NCBI GenBank assembly: GCA_963781215.1
Contig: CAWAFE010000053.1
Span: 55,968-119,967 of the forward strand
DNA from: AP-15 sp963781215
Lineage (GTDB): Bacteria; Pseudomonadota; Alphaproteobacteria; ATCC43930; CGMCC-115725
DNA: 64,000 nucleotides
Direction: 5' to 3'
The notes under the pieces were generated by a model. It ran no database searches and was not told where the DNA came from. It was given only the letters and a program-made list of their open reading frames with translations. Shown in pieces: positions 25,936 to 35,131 of the stretch. The translations under genes and the position numbers were made by a program. Position 1 is the first letter of the stretch. Every line of letters starts with the position of its first letter.

Positions 25936-27135
25936 TCACACCCGTTCGAGCACCGCGGCGATGCCTTGGCCGACGCCGACGCACATCGTCACCAGCGCGT
26001 AGCGGCCGCCGGTGCGGTGCAGCTGGCGCGCGGCGGTCAGCGCGATGCGCGGCCCCGAGGCGCCCAGCGGGTGGCCGACCGCGATGGCACCGCCGTTCAT
26101 GTTGACGCGGCTGTCGTCGAACGGCAATTCGAGACCGCGCAGGCAGGACAACACCTGTGAGGCGAACGCCTCGTTGATCTCGATCACGTCGATATCAGAA
26201 AGGCTGAGGCCGGCGCGGGCCAATGCCTTCTTCGAGGCCTCGACCGGGCCGATGCCCATGATGCGCGGCGCCACCCCGGCGACGCCGCTGGCCACCACCC
26301 GGGCGAGCGGCTCGGCCCCGGCGGCGTCGCCGGCCTTGCGGCTGGCGACGATCATCGCGACCGCACCGTCGTTTATGCCCGACGCGTTACCGGCGGTTGT
26401 CACTCCGCCCTCTTGCAGCGGACGCAGCTTGGCAAGGGCGGCCAGATCGGTCTGTGGGCGCGGATGCTCGTCCTCGGCGACCTTGACCGGCCCCGCCCGG
26501 CCGCCCGGCGCCTCGACCGGCGTGATCTCGCCCTCGAAGAAACCCGCGGCTTTGCCGGCGGCGTATTTTCGTTGCGAGCCCGCAGCGAAGACATCGCAGG
26601 CCTCGCGCGTGATCTGGTAGTCGCGCGCCAGATTGTCGGCGGTCTCGGGCATCGTGTCGGCGCCGAACTGGCGCTCGATCTTGGGGTTCGGAAAGCGCGC
26701 GCCAATCGTCGAATCAAAGACCCGGCCGTCGCGTCCGAACGCGCTCTCCGCCTTGTTCATGACATAGGGGGCACGGCTCATGCTCTCGACGCCGCCGGCG
26801 ACGAATACCTCGCCCTCGCCGCAGGTGACCGCCTGCGCCGCCATGACGATGGCGTTCAATCCGCTGCCGCAATTGCGCTGCAGGACCGAGCCCGCGACCT
26901 CGATCGGCAGCCCGGCGAGGAGGCCGGCATGGCGCCCCACACAGCGGCTATCCTCGCCCGCCTGGTTGGCGCAGCCGACGACGACATCCTCGATCCTGGC
27001 GGGATCGAAGCCGCTCTTCTCGACGGCAGCGGAGATGACCGCGGCCAGCATGTCGTCGGGGCGCATGCGCGCCAAGGCGCCGGCGTGGCGGCCGAAAGGT
27101 GTGCGCAAACCGCTATACATATAGGCGTCGAGCAT
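25936..27135 (-). CDS. Thiolase (acetyl-CoA acyltransferase; 3-oxoadipyl-CoA thiolase-like)
   Basis: 399 aa from ATG 27135 with AGGAGG 9 nt upstream; the longer frame adds non-homologous residues. The nucleophile Cys is in VLQRNCGSGLNA; the others are INEAFASQ, NGGAIAVGHPLGASG and the second Cys in VTMCVGVGQG. VVVGCANQAGEDSRCVGRHA resembles the PcaF subgroup of beta-ketoadipate pathways, but general degradative thiolases share it. It cleaves 3-oxoacyl-CoA with CoA. No other pca gene is beside it. Confidence 0.85.
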   Translation of the reverse strand: MLDAYMYSGLRTPFGRHAGALARMRPDDMLAAVISAAVEKSGFDPARIEDVVVGCANQAGEDSRCVGRHAGLLAGLPIEVAGSVLQRNCGSGLNAIVMAAQAVTCGEGEVFVAGGVESMSRAPYVMNKAESAFGRDGRVFDSTIGARFPNPKIERQFGADTMPETADNLARDYQITREACDVFAAGSQRKYAAGKAAGFFEGEITPVEAPGGRAGPVKVAEDEHPRPQTDLAALAKLRPLQEGGVTTAGNASGINDGAVAMIVASRKAGDAAGAEPLARVVASGVAGVAPRIMGIGPVEASKKALARAGLSLSDIDVIEINEAFASQVLSCLRGLELPFDDSRVNMNGGAIAVGHPLGASGPRIALTAARQLHRTGGRYALVTMCVGVGQGIAAVLERV

Positions 27136-27201
27136 GGGTCGGTTCCTCCTTGCCGGCATCTCCGCGCGCCGGGCGGCGGCTGTCAAGCCCCTGGTTCGGC
27201 T

Positions 27202-28742
27202 TCAGCGATGGGTGGGGCCGCCGGGCCGCAGCCGCACACCCTGGCGCAGGTTGCGGTAGGGCAGCTCCGAGGGATCGGTGACGTGGGCGCCGGGCGACTG
27301 CACGCAGAGGATGGTCTCGGCGATCGGCTGGAAGTGGGCGCGGAAATGAACAGTCGATTTGAGCGCGAGGATCGGCACGTCGGACGGCTCGACGCCGACA
27401 TGGCGGAACATCTCCTGGTCGACCGCCTGGATGCGGCGGCAGGCGAGCACCGCCGAGACGCCGCTCTCCTCGTCGGTCAAGAGCGCCATCGGCCCGATGC
27501 GGAATTTGGCGCCGCCATACATGGGCCCGGACCCGGTAAAGACGCCGCTGCCGAGGCGCACGACGCGCCACGCCGCCTTGACCGGCATCTCGCCGGCGAA
27601 GCCGACGGCGGCGCCGATACCGCGGTCAAGGAGCGCCCCTTCGCCGGCCGAGGTCGCTGCCTCCGCCGATGCCGGGTCGACGATCATGCCGATCACCGCA
27701 CCTCGCGCCCGCCCTGCGATCAGCGCGCGCAGCAGCCCGACCGTGTCGGAGGTGCCGCCAGCACCCGGGTTGTCCTGCACGTCGGCGAGCACGACCGGCT
27801 CGTTGCGCCGCGGGACAATCGGATCGCCTCCGCGACCGCCTCGTCGGGCGTGTAGAGCCGGCCGGCGAAGGCCGGCTCCTTCGCCTTGATGGCGTCGGCG
27901 ATCCGATCCGCCGCGGCTTCGGCGGCGTCCCTGTCGTGGCCGTAGACCACCAGCGCCGGGCCGCATTGGGCGATGTCGGCCGGCGGGAAGCCTGGCGTGT
28001 GGGTAATGCCGACAATCCCCTGATTGTGCGAGCCGGCCGGGGCGCCCGATCGGTCGCTGCCGCGCTCGATCTCGGCGATCAGCTCGAAGATGCCCTTGGC
28101 CGGTTCCATCAAGGTGCATTGCCAGACCAGCGGGATCAGGAAATCGAGCTGGCGATAGGCTTTGTGGAGCGGCCTGCGATCCCCCAATAGCCGATCAAGC
28201 AGCCGGGCAGCGCGGCCGCCGGTCTCGGCCATGTCGATATGCGGATAGGTGCGGTAGCCGACCATCGCGCTGGCGTATCGCACCATCTCCGGCGTCATGT
28301 TGGTGTGGTAGTCGAGGCTGGCGACGAGCGGGATGCGGCTGCCGACGACCTCGCGCACCCGGCGCATCAGCTCACCCTCGCCGTCCTCCAGGTGCTCGGC
28401 CACCATGGCGCCATGCAGGTCGAGATAGACCCCGTCGAGCCGCCCCGCCTCCCGCAGATCCTCGACCATCCAGCCGGCCACCTTCTCGTAGGCCGCCTCT
28501 TCGACATAGGAGGAGGGCGGTGCCGCGCACCAGCTCAACGGCACCAGCTCGTGGCCGCGCGCCTGCAATGCCTTTACCGCGCCGGCGATCGGGATGTTGA
28601 ACCCCTCGACCGCATCGATCAGCTCGGGGCCGCGGACAAACCCCGGCCAGGCGTCGGCGCGCTCGAAATCCGCCCAGCCCGCCTTGAGCGGGGCAAAGGT
28701 GTTGGTCTCGTGCTGAAACCCGCCGACCGCGATTTGCGCCAT
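27202..28742 (-). CDS. M81 family metallopeptidase (MlrC-like), one frameshift
   Basis: ATG 28742 follows GGAGGG. The N-terminus GGFQHETNTFAPLKA and the phrases DLHGAMVAEHLEDGEGEL and SLDYHTNMTPEMV carry the zinc-site residues typical of MlrC (microcystin-degrading) peptidases. Near 27810 the frame changes from ...AEAIRLSR to NEPVVLADVQDNPGAGG, the next conserved block, and continues to TGA 27202-27204. The join needs a one-base change in a CG-rich run. Restored length is about 513 aa, close to the family norm of about 490-510. Members hydrolyse amide bonds in small peptides or cyclic amides; the substrate here is unknown. Confidence 0.8.
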
Positions 28743-29187
28743 TGCCGTCCCTCCGGATGCTGTCGCCGAGCGCAATGGCATACCATTCTTTCGCCTGCGG
28801 GCGTCGGTTTTGCCACGGCCGCGAGGACGCCGCCGGGGCGAAAGGGGCAACTCGAGGAGGATCTGCGGCGCATTAGCGCCGCTGCCGGTCACCTGTCGCC
28901 CGACCGTATCTCGCGGTGCCGACGGCTGCGTGGCAAGGGACGCGGTGCGGGCAGCGCCTAGTGGTGTTTGCCTTAAAATAACCTTAAGACGATGTGAACT
29001 ACCTCACATATCCCGGTCGCAGCCTGAAGCTATTTCTCTTGCCGAGCGAATGGGGAGGCTGCGAGCGGCGCCGGCTTCAGGACCGAGGCAGAAAAATGAT
29101 TGTACATTCAGAAACTGCGCAAAACCGTAAGCCAGACACCAACGTGAGGCAGCTGCTGCTGCCTTAGTCAAGTCAGGAGGAAAAGTC
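28743..29187. promoter_or_regulatory. Divergent intergenic region of M81 peptidase and subtilase
   Basis: 445 bp without a gene. It contains a CRP-type palindrome (listed separately), a direct repeat CCTTAA-(n)-CCTTAA near 28973-28987, and an A/T-richer tract around 29090-29130. The subtilase ribosome binding site AGGAGG lies at its right end. No RNA gene was recognised. Confidence 0.4.
28992..29009. promoter_or_regulatory. Perfect CRP/FNR-family operator palindrome
   Basis: The site reads ATGTGA-ACTACC-TCACAT, i.e. the full CRP consensus TGTGA-N6-TCACA with one more matching pair on each side. It sits about 180 bp before the subtilase start and about 250 bp before the M81 peptidase start. 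It likely binds a CRP/FNR-type regulator. Which of the two divergent genes it controls is not determined. Confidence 0.55.
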
Positions 29188-31284
29188 ATGCCAAAGGTCT
29201 ATTTCGGCCGCAAGGATGAGCCCGGATTTGATTTGGAACTCAGTGACGATCTGATTGCGGTGCGCACCCGCAGCGGCCGCTCGATCACCCGCTCGGCGGG
29301 TCCGGTGGCCTCGCCCGCCGCCGAGCAGCTCGACGATGCGACGTTGGTCGTGGCCTATCCCGAAGCCGGGGTCGAGGTGTTCCGCGTACCGCAGGGCGGC
29401 GGCGCACCGCCACTCGAAGCACGCAACGCCGCGTTGCGCGCCTTGCCCGAAGTACGCTTTGCAGGCGGGGTGCTGACCGACCCGTCGACCAACGAACCGG
29501 TGCTTTACACCGAGAATCTGTTCGTTAAATTCGTCGACAGTGCCGATCGGAATGCCTGCCGCGAGGTGCTCCGTCAGAACGGCTTGTCGATCAAGCAGGA
29601 GGTGGCCTACGCCACCAACGCCTTCTTCGTCGAGGCTGCCGAAGGGATCGGCCGCAAGGTCTTCGACGTGGCGGAGCAGCTGCTCCAGCGCGATGACGTC
29701 GAATACTGCCATCCCGAACTGATCAGGCCGCGGGCGCGCAAGACCATCTTCGCACAGCAGTGGCATTTGAAAAAAACCACGATCGGCAGCGTCCTGGTCG
29801 ACGCGCATGCGAATGTGGAGGCGGCGCACCAGGTGACCCTCGGAGAGGGGGTTACTATCGCCGTCATCGACGACGGTATCGATATCGACCATCCCGAATT
29901 CGCCGGAGCCGGCAAGGTCGTGTCGCCGCGCGACGCGACCTTGCTGACCGACAATCCTCGCCCGAGGGATTTGTTCGGCACCGGACCCGAGAATGGCGAC
30001 AATCACGGGACCGCTTGCGCCGGCGTGGCGGTCGGCAATGGTGCGCGGGGCGCCTCGGGGGTAGCGCCGGCCGCCAGGCTGATGCCGATCCGCCTGGCCT
30101 CAGGTCTGGGCTCGCAGCGCGAGGCGGATGCTTTCGTGTGGGCTGCCGAGCATGGCGCCGATGTCATCTCGTGCAGCTGGGGGCCAGCGGACGGGCGCTG
30201 GTGGAGGGCCAACGACCCGATGCATGCTCAGCGGGTCCCATTGCCGGCCAGCACACGGCTCGCCATCGACCGGGTGACGGCCACCGGCCGCGGCGGCAAG
30301 GGCTGCGTCGTTCTGTTCGCCGCCGGCAACGGGAACGAGCCGGTAGACAATGACGGGTATGCCAGCTACCCGGGGGTGATTGCCGTAGCGGCGTGCAACG
30401 ACACGGGCAGGCGCAGTGTCTACAGCGATTTCGGCGACGCCGTGTGGTGCGCTTTCCCGAGTAGCGATCTCGAATACGCCCCATTCAACCAGCCCAGGCC
30501 ATTGACCACCGGCATCTGGACGGTCGACCGCTCGGGGAGCGATGGCTACAACACCGGCAGAAATGCCGATGGCGATACTGAAGGTATGTTCACCGACAGC
30601 TTTGGCGGTACCTCGAGCGCCTGCCCCGGCGCTGCCGGCGTGGTCGCGCTGATCCTGTCGGTGAACCCGGCTTTGAAGTGGAACGAGGTGAAGGACCTGC
30701 TGAAACGGGCATCCGACCGCATCGACCCGCAAGGCGGGCAGTACGATGCGTCAGGCCACAGCCCGAAGTACGGTTATGGACGCCTGAATGCGCGCACCGC
30801 GGTCGAGCTTGCCAAGCCGCAGCCGCGCAACGAGGTGACGGTCAATCGCCGCTTCGAAAGTCCGATCCCGGACTTGCAGACCGTAACTTTTGTGCTCGAC
30901 GTGTCCGATGGCGCCCCGGTCGAAGCTGTCAGCGTCGGCGTGGATCTGAAGCACACCTATATTGGCGATCTGGTGATAACGCTCGAGCCGCCGGCCGCCA
31001 CCGGCGTCGGTGCGGTGACGCTGCATAACCGAGCCGGCGGATCCGGCAATGCGATCAAGACAGTCTACGACGGCGGCTCGGTGCCCGATCTAGGCGCCTT
31101 TGCCGATAAGGCCTGCAACGGCAGGTGGACCCTTCGCATCCGGGACGCGGCTGCGCAGGACGCCGGCACGCTCCTCTCGTTCTCTCTGCGGCTGTCGTTC
31201 CAACATCCCGACCGGCTGGTCGCGTCGTCGCAGGAGGCGGGTGGGAGGTCGGTGCGGAGGAAGCCGGCCCGGGCGACGGGCTGA
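29188..31284 (+). CDS. Subtilisin-like S8 serine protease with C-terminal P domain
   Basis: 698 aa from ATG 29188, with AGGAGG 8 nt upstream. The N-terminal ~190 residues are a propeptide-like region. The S8 domain has catalytic Asp228 (AVIDDGID), His273 (NHGTACAG) and Ser476 (GGTSSACPGAAG), with the oxyanion region VVLFAAGNGN. After ELAKP the C-terminal ~140 residues resemble a proprotein convertase P domain (VSVGVDLKHTYIGDLVITLEPP, GRWTLRIRDAAAQDAGTL). No signal peptide or TM segment is seen, so export, if any, is not by Sec. Kexin-type proteases cut after basic residues. Expression may be under the CRP-like site. Confidence 0.88.
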   Translation: MPKVYFGRKDEPGFDLELSDDLIAVRTRSGRSITRSAGPVASPAAEQLDDATLVVAYPEAGVEVFRVPQGGGAPPLEARNAALRALPEVRFAGGVLTDPSTNEPVLYTENLFVKFVDSADRNACREVLRQNGLSIKQEVAYATNAFFVEAAEGIGRKVFDVAEQLLQRDDVEYCHPELIRPRARKTIFAQQWHLKKTTIGSVLVDAHANVEAAHQVTLGEGVTIAVIDDGIDIDHPEFAGAGKVVSPRDATLLTDNPRPRDLFGTGPENGDNHGTACAGVAVGNGARGASGVAPAARLMPIRLASGLGSQREADAFVWAAEHGADVISCSWGPADGRWWRANDPMHAQRVPLPASTRLAIDRVTATGRGGKGCVVLFAAGNGNEPVDNDGYASYPGVIAVAACNDTGRRSVYSDFGDAVWCAFPSSDLEYAPFNQPRPLTTGIWTVDRSGSDGYNTGRNADGDTEGMFTDSFGGTSSACPGAAGVVALILSVNPALKWNEVKDLLKRASDRIDPQGGQYDASGHSPKYGYGRLNARTAVELAKPQPRNEVTVNRRFESPIPDLQTVTFVLDVSDGAPVEAVSVGVDLKHTYIGDLVITLEPPAATGVGAVTLHNRAGGSGNAIKTVYDGGSVPDLGAFADKACNGRWTLRIRDAAAQDAGTLLSFSLRLSFQHPDRLVASSQEAGGRSVRRKPARATG

Positions 31285-31310
31285 GCGACAGGGGAGGCGC
31301 GCACCCATCA

Positions 31311-31361
31311 GTCCACCGCGGCAGCGTCGCCCATGGCTCATGCCGCGGGACCGCGGTGGAC
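31311..31361 (+). terminator. Terminator-like hairpin after the subtilase
   Basis: GTCCACCGCGG (31311-31321) pairs perfectly with CCGCGGTGGAC (31351-31361), an 11-bp stem with a 29-nt loop, starting 26 nt after the subtilase stop and followed by a short T run. The position fits transcription termination. The long loop and the weak U-tract make it less certain. Confidence 0.45.
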
Positions 31362-31459
31362 CGCCTTTCGCGGTAGCCGATCGGTCCGATCCGGATGACG
31401 GTTCCAGAGGGGCATGCGATCGTCTACAAGGGCGGCTCTTCTGACGGTACTGGGAAATC

Positions 31460-31903
31460 ATGACAGCAATCCGACCCGCCTGCGCCGCCATGGCGCTCGC
31501 CATCATCGCCGCGACGGCGCCGCTCGGCGGGTCGATCGCGGCGGACAGCAAGGTGATCGAAATGCCGGATGGACTGAAATACACCGACGCCAAGACCGGG
31601 ACCGGCGCTCTCGCGACGGCGGGCAAGAAGGTTTCCGTGCACTATACGGGATGGCTTTGGAAGAACGGCGAGAAGGGCGCCAAATTCGACAGCTCGGTCG
31701 ATCGCGGCCAGCCCTTCGAGTTCACCCTCGGTGCGCATCAGGTCATCGCCGGTTGGGACGAGGGCGTGGCCGGCATGAAGGTCGGCGGCAAGCGCACCCT
31801 GACGATCCCGCCCGAGCTCGGCTACGGCGCGCGCGGCGCCGGCGGGGTGATCCCGCCCAACGCCACGCTGATCTTCGATGTGGAGCTCTTGGGGGTGCAA
31901 TAG
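31460..31903 (+). CDS. FKBP-type peptidyl-prolyl isomerase, periplasmic
   Basis: 147 aa. The N-terminus is a Sec signal peptide with a probable cut near SIAADSK. The FKBP domain has VSVHYTGWLW, FDSSVDRGQPFEF, VIAGWDEGVAGMKVGGKR, and the C-terminal IPPNATLIFDVELLGV. It catalyses cis-trans isomerisation of proline bonds in exported proteins. 56 bp separate it from the zinc transporter gene. Confidence 0.9.
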   Translation: MTAIRPACAAMALAIIAATAPLGGSIAADSKVIEMPDGLKYTDAKTGTGALATAGKKVSVHYTGWLWKNGEKGAKFDSSVDRGQPFEFTLGAHQVIAGWDEGVAGMKVGGKRTLTIPPELGYGARGAGGVIPPNATLIFDVELLGVQ

Positions 31904-31959
31904 CCGTACCCCGCTTTTTACGCTATGATCGGGCGGATTTACCGCCTGAAGCGCGGGAT

Positions 31960-32880
31960 ATGGAGCACGATCACCAAGGCCACACGCACGACCTCCACGC
32001 CCAGGCGGATTACGGGCGCGCCTTCGCGATCGGGATCGCGCTCAACCTCGCCTATGTCGCCGCTGAGGCCGCGGCCGGGGTGATTTCCGGATCATTGGCG
32101 CTGTTGGCCGATGCCGGCCACAATCTCGGCGACGTGCTCGGGCTCGGGCTCTCCTGGGGTGCCGCGGTGCTGAGCCGCCGGCAGCCGAGCGGGCGATTCA
32201 CCTATGGGCTGCGGTCGAGCTCGATCCTCGCCGCCCTCGCCAACGCGGTGATCCTATTGGTCGCGACCGGCGCCATCGCGTGGGAAGCGGTCGGGCGATT
32301 GACCGCGCCGGTACCGGTCGCTGCCGGGATCATAATTTGGGTGGCGGCCGCAGGAATCGCGGTCAACGGCGGCACCGCATTGCTCTTCGCCGCCGGCCGC
32401 GGGCGCGACCTCAACGTCAAGAGCGCCTTTCTGCATATGGCCGCCGATACGCTGGTCACCGCCGGCGTCGTCGCCGCCGGGATCGCGATCGGGCTGACCG
32501 GCTGGCTGTGGCTCGACCCGGCGGTCAGCCTCGTCGTCTCGGCGGTCATCGTCATCGGCACCTGGGGGCTGTTGCGGAGTGCCATCGGCCTCGCCCTCGA
32601 CGCGGTGCCGGAGGGCGTCGACGCCGAGGCGGTGCGCAGCGATCTCCTCGCCCAGCCGGGTGTCACGGGGCTCCACGACCTGCACATCTGGGGGATGAGC
32701 ACGACCGAGACGGCGCTGACCTGCCATCTGGTGATGCCGCAGGGCCATCCCGGCGACGCCGCGCTGAGCCGGATCGCGGAGGCGCTGCACACCCGGTTCG
32801 GCATCGCCCATGCGACGATCCAGATCGAGCTCGCCGATACCGACGAGGTCTGCGTCCTGACCCCGGAGCATGTCGTCTGA
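31960..32880 (+). CDS. Cation diffusion facilitator (CDF) zinc-type transporter
   Basis: 306 aa from ATG 31960. The N-terminus is His-rich (MEHDHQGHTHDLH), as in ZitB/CzcD. Six TM segments are visible; the metal-site motifs are LLADAGHNLGD in TM2 and HMAADTLVT in TM5. The cytoplasmic C-terminal domain has LHDLHIWGMSTTETALTCHLV. It exports Zn2+ or related cations in exchange for protons. GGRGRDLNVK links TM4 to TM5. Confidence 0.9.
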   Translation: MEHDHQGHTHDLHAQADYGRAFAIGIALNLAYVAAEAAAGVISGSLALLADAGHNLGDVLGLGLSWGAAVLSRRQPSGRFTYGLRSSSILAALANAVILLVATGAIAWEAVGRLTAPVPVAAGIIIWVAAAGIAVNGGTALLFAAGRGRDLNVKSAFLHMAADTLVTAGVVAAGIAIGLTGWLWLDPAVSLVVSAVIVIGTWGLLRSAIGLALDAVPEGVDAEAVRSDLLAQPGVTGLHDLHIWGMSTTETALTCHLVMPQGHPGDAALSRIAEALHTRFGIAHATIQIELADTDEVCVLTPEHVV

Positions 32881-33032
32881 GTTTCTCGCGGGATGCGGCT
32901 GCAACTGGCGCGCCCGCCAGATGCGCTGCACCCGACAGCGGGAATCCAGGGCGGCAAGGCTGCTGTACCTCACCTCGCCGCCCTATCCCGCCGATCGGGT
33001 CCGCCGCCCGCGCGCCGGCGACTGCAAGATGC

Positions 33033-33416
33033 TTATTGGTAGTTGTATTGCGGGTAGTAGCCGTTGGGCGTCCCGTAATACGGCTGCGGCGGCGGATTAT
33101 AATAGTTCGGCGGATAATAGCCCTGCGGCTGGTAGTAATAGGCCGGCGGCGGGGCACCATAGGCGGGCGGCACCGCCGAGGCAATGGCCGCCCCGGCGAT
33201 GACGCCGCCAAGGATGCCGAGGCCAATGGCGGCTCCGGCGTTTCCATGTCCGTTCCCGGCATTGGCCGCAGTTGGCGCCGTCATCAGCATTACCGCCGCC
33301 AACGCCCCGGCCATACCAACGCCCTTGCAGAACCTCTTGGCGAGGAAGAGGCCGCTCGGCCTCGGCTCACCGCCGGCGTTCGACAGGGGCTGCGTCTCGA
33401 TCGTCCACATGACCAT
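33033..33416 (-). CDS. Secreted glycine-zipper, Tyr/Pro-rich small protein
   Basis: 127 aa from ATG 33416. After about 34 polar residues comes a signal peptide core (GMAGALAAVMLMTAP) with a cut near AANA. The mature part has a glycine zipper (GAAIGLGILGGVIAGAAIASA) and a C-terminal Tyr/Pro tail (YYYQPQGYYPPNYYNPPPQ). Such proteins are common in alphaproteobacteria and are thought to be periplasmic or outer-membrane associated; function unknown. A start at the ATG of MAGAL would suit the signal peptide better. Confidence 0.6.
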   Translation of the reverse strand: MVMWTIETQPLSNAGGEPRPSGLFLAKRFCKGVGMAGALAAVMLMTAPTAANAGNGHGNAGAAIGLGILGGVIAGAAIASAVPPAYGAPPPAYYYQPQGYYPPNYYNPPPQPYYGTPNGYYPQYNYQ

Positions 33417-33429
33417 CTCCGGCTCGTCT

Positions 33430-33582
33430 CTTCCAGCGCAACGGCGCGCTGGGAAGCTCGATTTCGACGGCCTTGATGTCGGGATGCGGGAGCCGGGGCG
33501 CCATTTCGTAGAATCCGCGGCAAACCTCGCCCAGGAATTCCGGGCGAGCCTCGCTCAAGTATCCGAAACGTTCTTCGTGATC
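33430..33582 (-). pseudogene. Truncated unknown coding fragment fused to recJ copy
   Basis: On the minus strand a protein-like frame reads FGYLSEARPEFLGEVCRGF, YEMAPRLPHPDIKAVEIELP and SAPLRWKRR. It has no start of its own; upstream it runs into the recJ-derived segment out of frame at about 33583. It looks like the 3' part of a gene whose 5' part was lost at that junction. The family is not recognised. Confidence 0.35.
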
Positions 33583-33911
33583 GCCGGCGAAGCATCGTCG
33601 ACCAAGAGCTGCACCGCGTCGCCGCCGCGCCAGCTGTCGCGGCGCAGATGGCCGGCGACATGGATCGCGGCGCCGCGGGTTTCGGCGAGGAATTGGCCGA
33701 GCGGGGTTTCGACGGCGCGGAACGCGATCGCCCGCAGCCGCGCCGCGTCGAGAGGATCGGCGAGGATGCAGCGCAGATGCCCACTCCCGACCGGCTCGGC
33801 ATGGATGACGCGAACGCCGGGAAAGACGAAGCGCGGCTCGGCGTTGGCGGCGCCAAAGGGTGCCAGCCGGTCGAGCTGGCCGATCAGCTCCGCCTGCGAC
33901 GCGGCGATCGA
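33583..33911 (-). pseudogene. Duplicate 3' fragment of recJ
   Basis: This 329-bp stretch matches 36170-36498, inside the 3' end of intact recJ, without any indel. It encodes APFGAANAEPRFVFPGVRV and AEPVGSGHLRCILADPLDA, identical in both copies, with scattered differences near the edges (AETRGAAIHVAG versus AETHGAAVHVAG). It lacks the rest of recJ and its native stop, and ends in foreign sequence on both sides. It is a decaying duplicate left of a 2.26-kb segment. Confidence 0.9.
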
Positions 33912-34020
33912 CTGACGGTTTAACCTCACGCCGTCGCTCGGCAAGCACCGATGCCGGCCAACCGACACTTTAATCGACCCTTTACCGAGACATAGCAATC
34001 TCGCCAATCCGAAACCGAGG

Positions 34021-34930
34021 ATGAGCAGATATATGGTCCGGGTCATCCGCCCTCTGTCGCTGGCTGTTTCCGGAATATTGGGCTTCTTCGTGGGCACGGC
34101 GGATCCCGCCGCAGGCCCCACTGCTAGTAATGCGGCGGACATATTGGCCGCGGCGCACGCGGCGTACATGCAACATGACTTCGCGACTGAAGCCAAATTG
34201 TTGCGAAAGCTTGCCGACCAGGGTGACGCTACCGCCCAGGCATTGCTCGGATTTATGTACGGACACGGCCAAGGCGTACCGCAGGACTATGGCGAGGCCT
34301 TAAAATGGTATCGAAAGGCCGCCGAGCAGGGTGATGCCGGAGCCCAAAGTAACTTAGAGACTCCTATACGAGCAAGGCCGCGGCGCGCCGCAGAACTTCG
34401 TTGAAGCGATTAACTGGTTTCGCAAGTCCGCCGACCAGGGCCTAGCCTTTGGTCAAAATAATCTTGGGTCGATGTATGCCAGAGGCCTAGCCGCCCCACA
34501 GGACTACGCCGAGGCAACTAAGTGGTACCGCGCGGCCGCCGAGCAGGGATATCCCGTCGCTCAGTTTAACCTAGGGCAAAGATACGCGAAGGGACAGGGC
34601 GTCAGGCAGGATAATGTCGAGGCAGTGAAGTGGTTTCGCAAGGCCGCCAAACAGGGCGACGCCCCGGCTCAGTTCACCCTTGGGTTTGCCTATATGGCCG
34701 GAGAGGGCGTTCCGAAAGACTATGTTCAAGCGTATATGTGGCTAAAGCTCGCCGTTGCTGGTGGATTTGAAAAGGCCACGGAAATTTGCGATGACCTTAA
34801 CCGTTGGATGACCCCGGCACAGGTTTCTGAGGCGCAAGTACGAATGCCGCGTGGCATCCGGAAACCTCTCTCGAGTTCACACCTCCATTCTGGCCGCAGT
34901 AGAGAGACCGGCCGCAATTTAACGAATTGA
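34021..34930 (+). CDS. Sel1-repeat (TPR-like) secreted protein, one frameshift
   Basis: ATG 34021 begins a signal peptide (IRPLSLAVSGILGFFVGTA). Sel1 repeats of 36 residues follow: ALLGFMYGHGQGVPQDYGEA, LKWYRKAAEQGDA, then after the break YARGLAAPQDYAEATKWYR, YAKGQGVRQDNVEAVKWF and YMAGEGVPKDYVQAYMW. One extra A at about 34358 shifts the frame; removing it restores NLGLLYEQGRGAPQNFVEA as a further repeat, so about five repeats are present. Sel1 proteins act as periplasmic adaptors in signalling or envelope assembly. Base composition is lower in GC than neighbours. It lies between the two recJ 3' copies. Confidence 0.75.
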
Positions 34931-35131
34931 AGGCCTTGCGCCTGCGTACCGCCTTTTTCCGCTGCTGCCCGAGGCGCGGTCGCGAGCCGATGAGCAGCCT
35001 CATCCGCATGGATTTCGAATGAGAAGAGCCTCGTCACTGCGCTGTCGGCCGATGTGGGCTCGGCGCTCAATCCAATATTAAGAGGTTGGGGACGAGGCTG
35101 CGCCCGGGTTTCTACGAGCATAGGCCTGTCC
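34931..35131. other. Gap between Sel1 and HEPN-like genes
   Basis: 201 bp. I see no convincing gene or RNA; short open frames lack coding character. It may hold the promoter of the HEPN-like gene. Confidence 0.3.

Noticed and set aside
25936..27135. Naming the thiolase pcaF
   Set aside because: The GCANQAGEDSR segment is suggestive, but no other beta-ketoadipate genes are present and related degradative thiolases share it.
29173..30006. A 277-codon minus-strand frame opposite the subtilase
   Set aside because: Shadow of the protease N-terminal half; no independent features.
33033..33416. Tyr/Pro-rich tail as an amyloid or prion-like domain
   Set aside because: Low-complexity tails of this kind are common in small alphaproteobacterial glycine-zipper proteins; the sequence alone gives no evidence for assembly.
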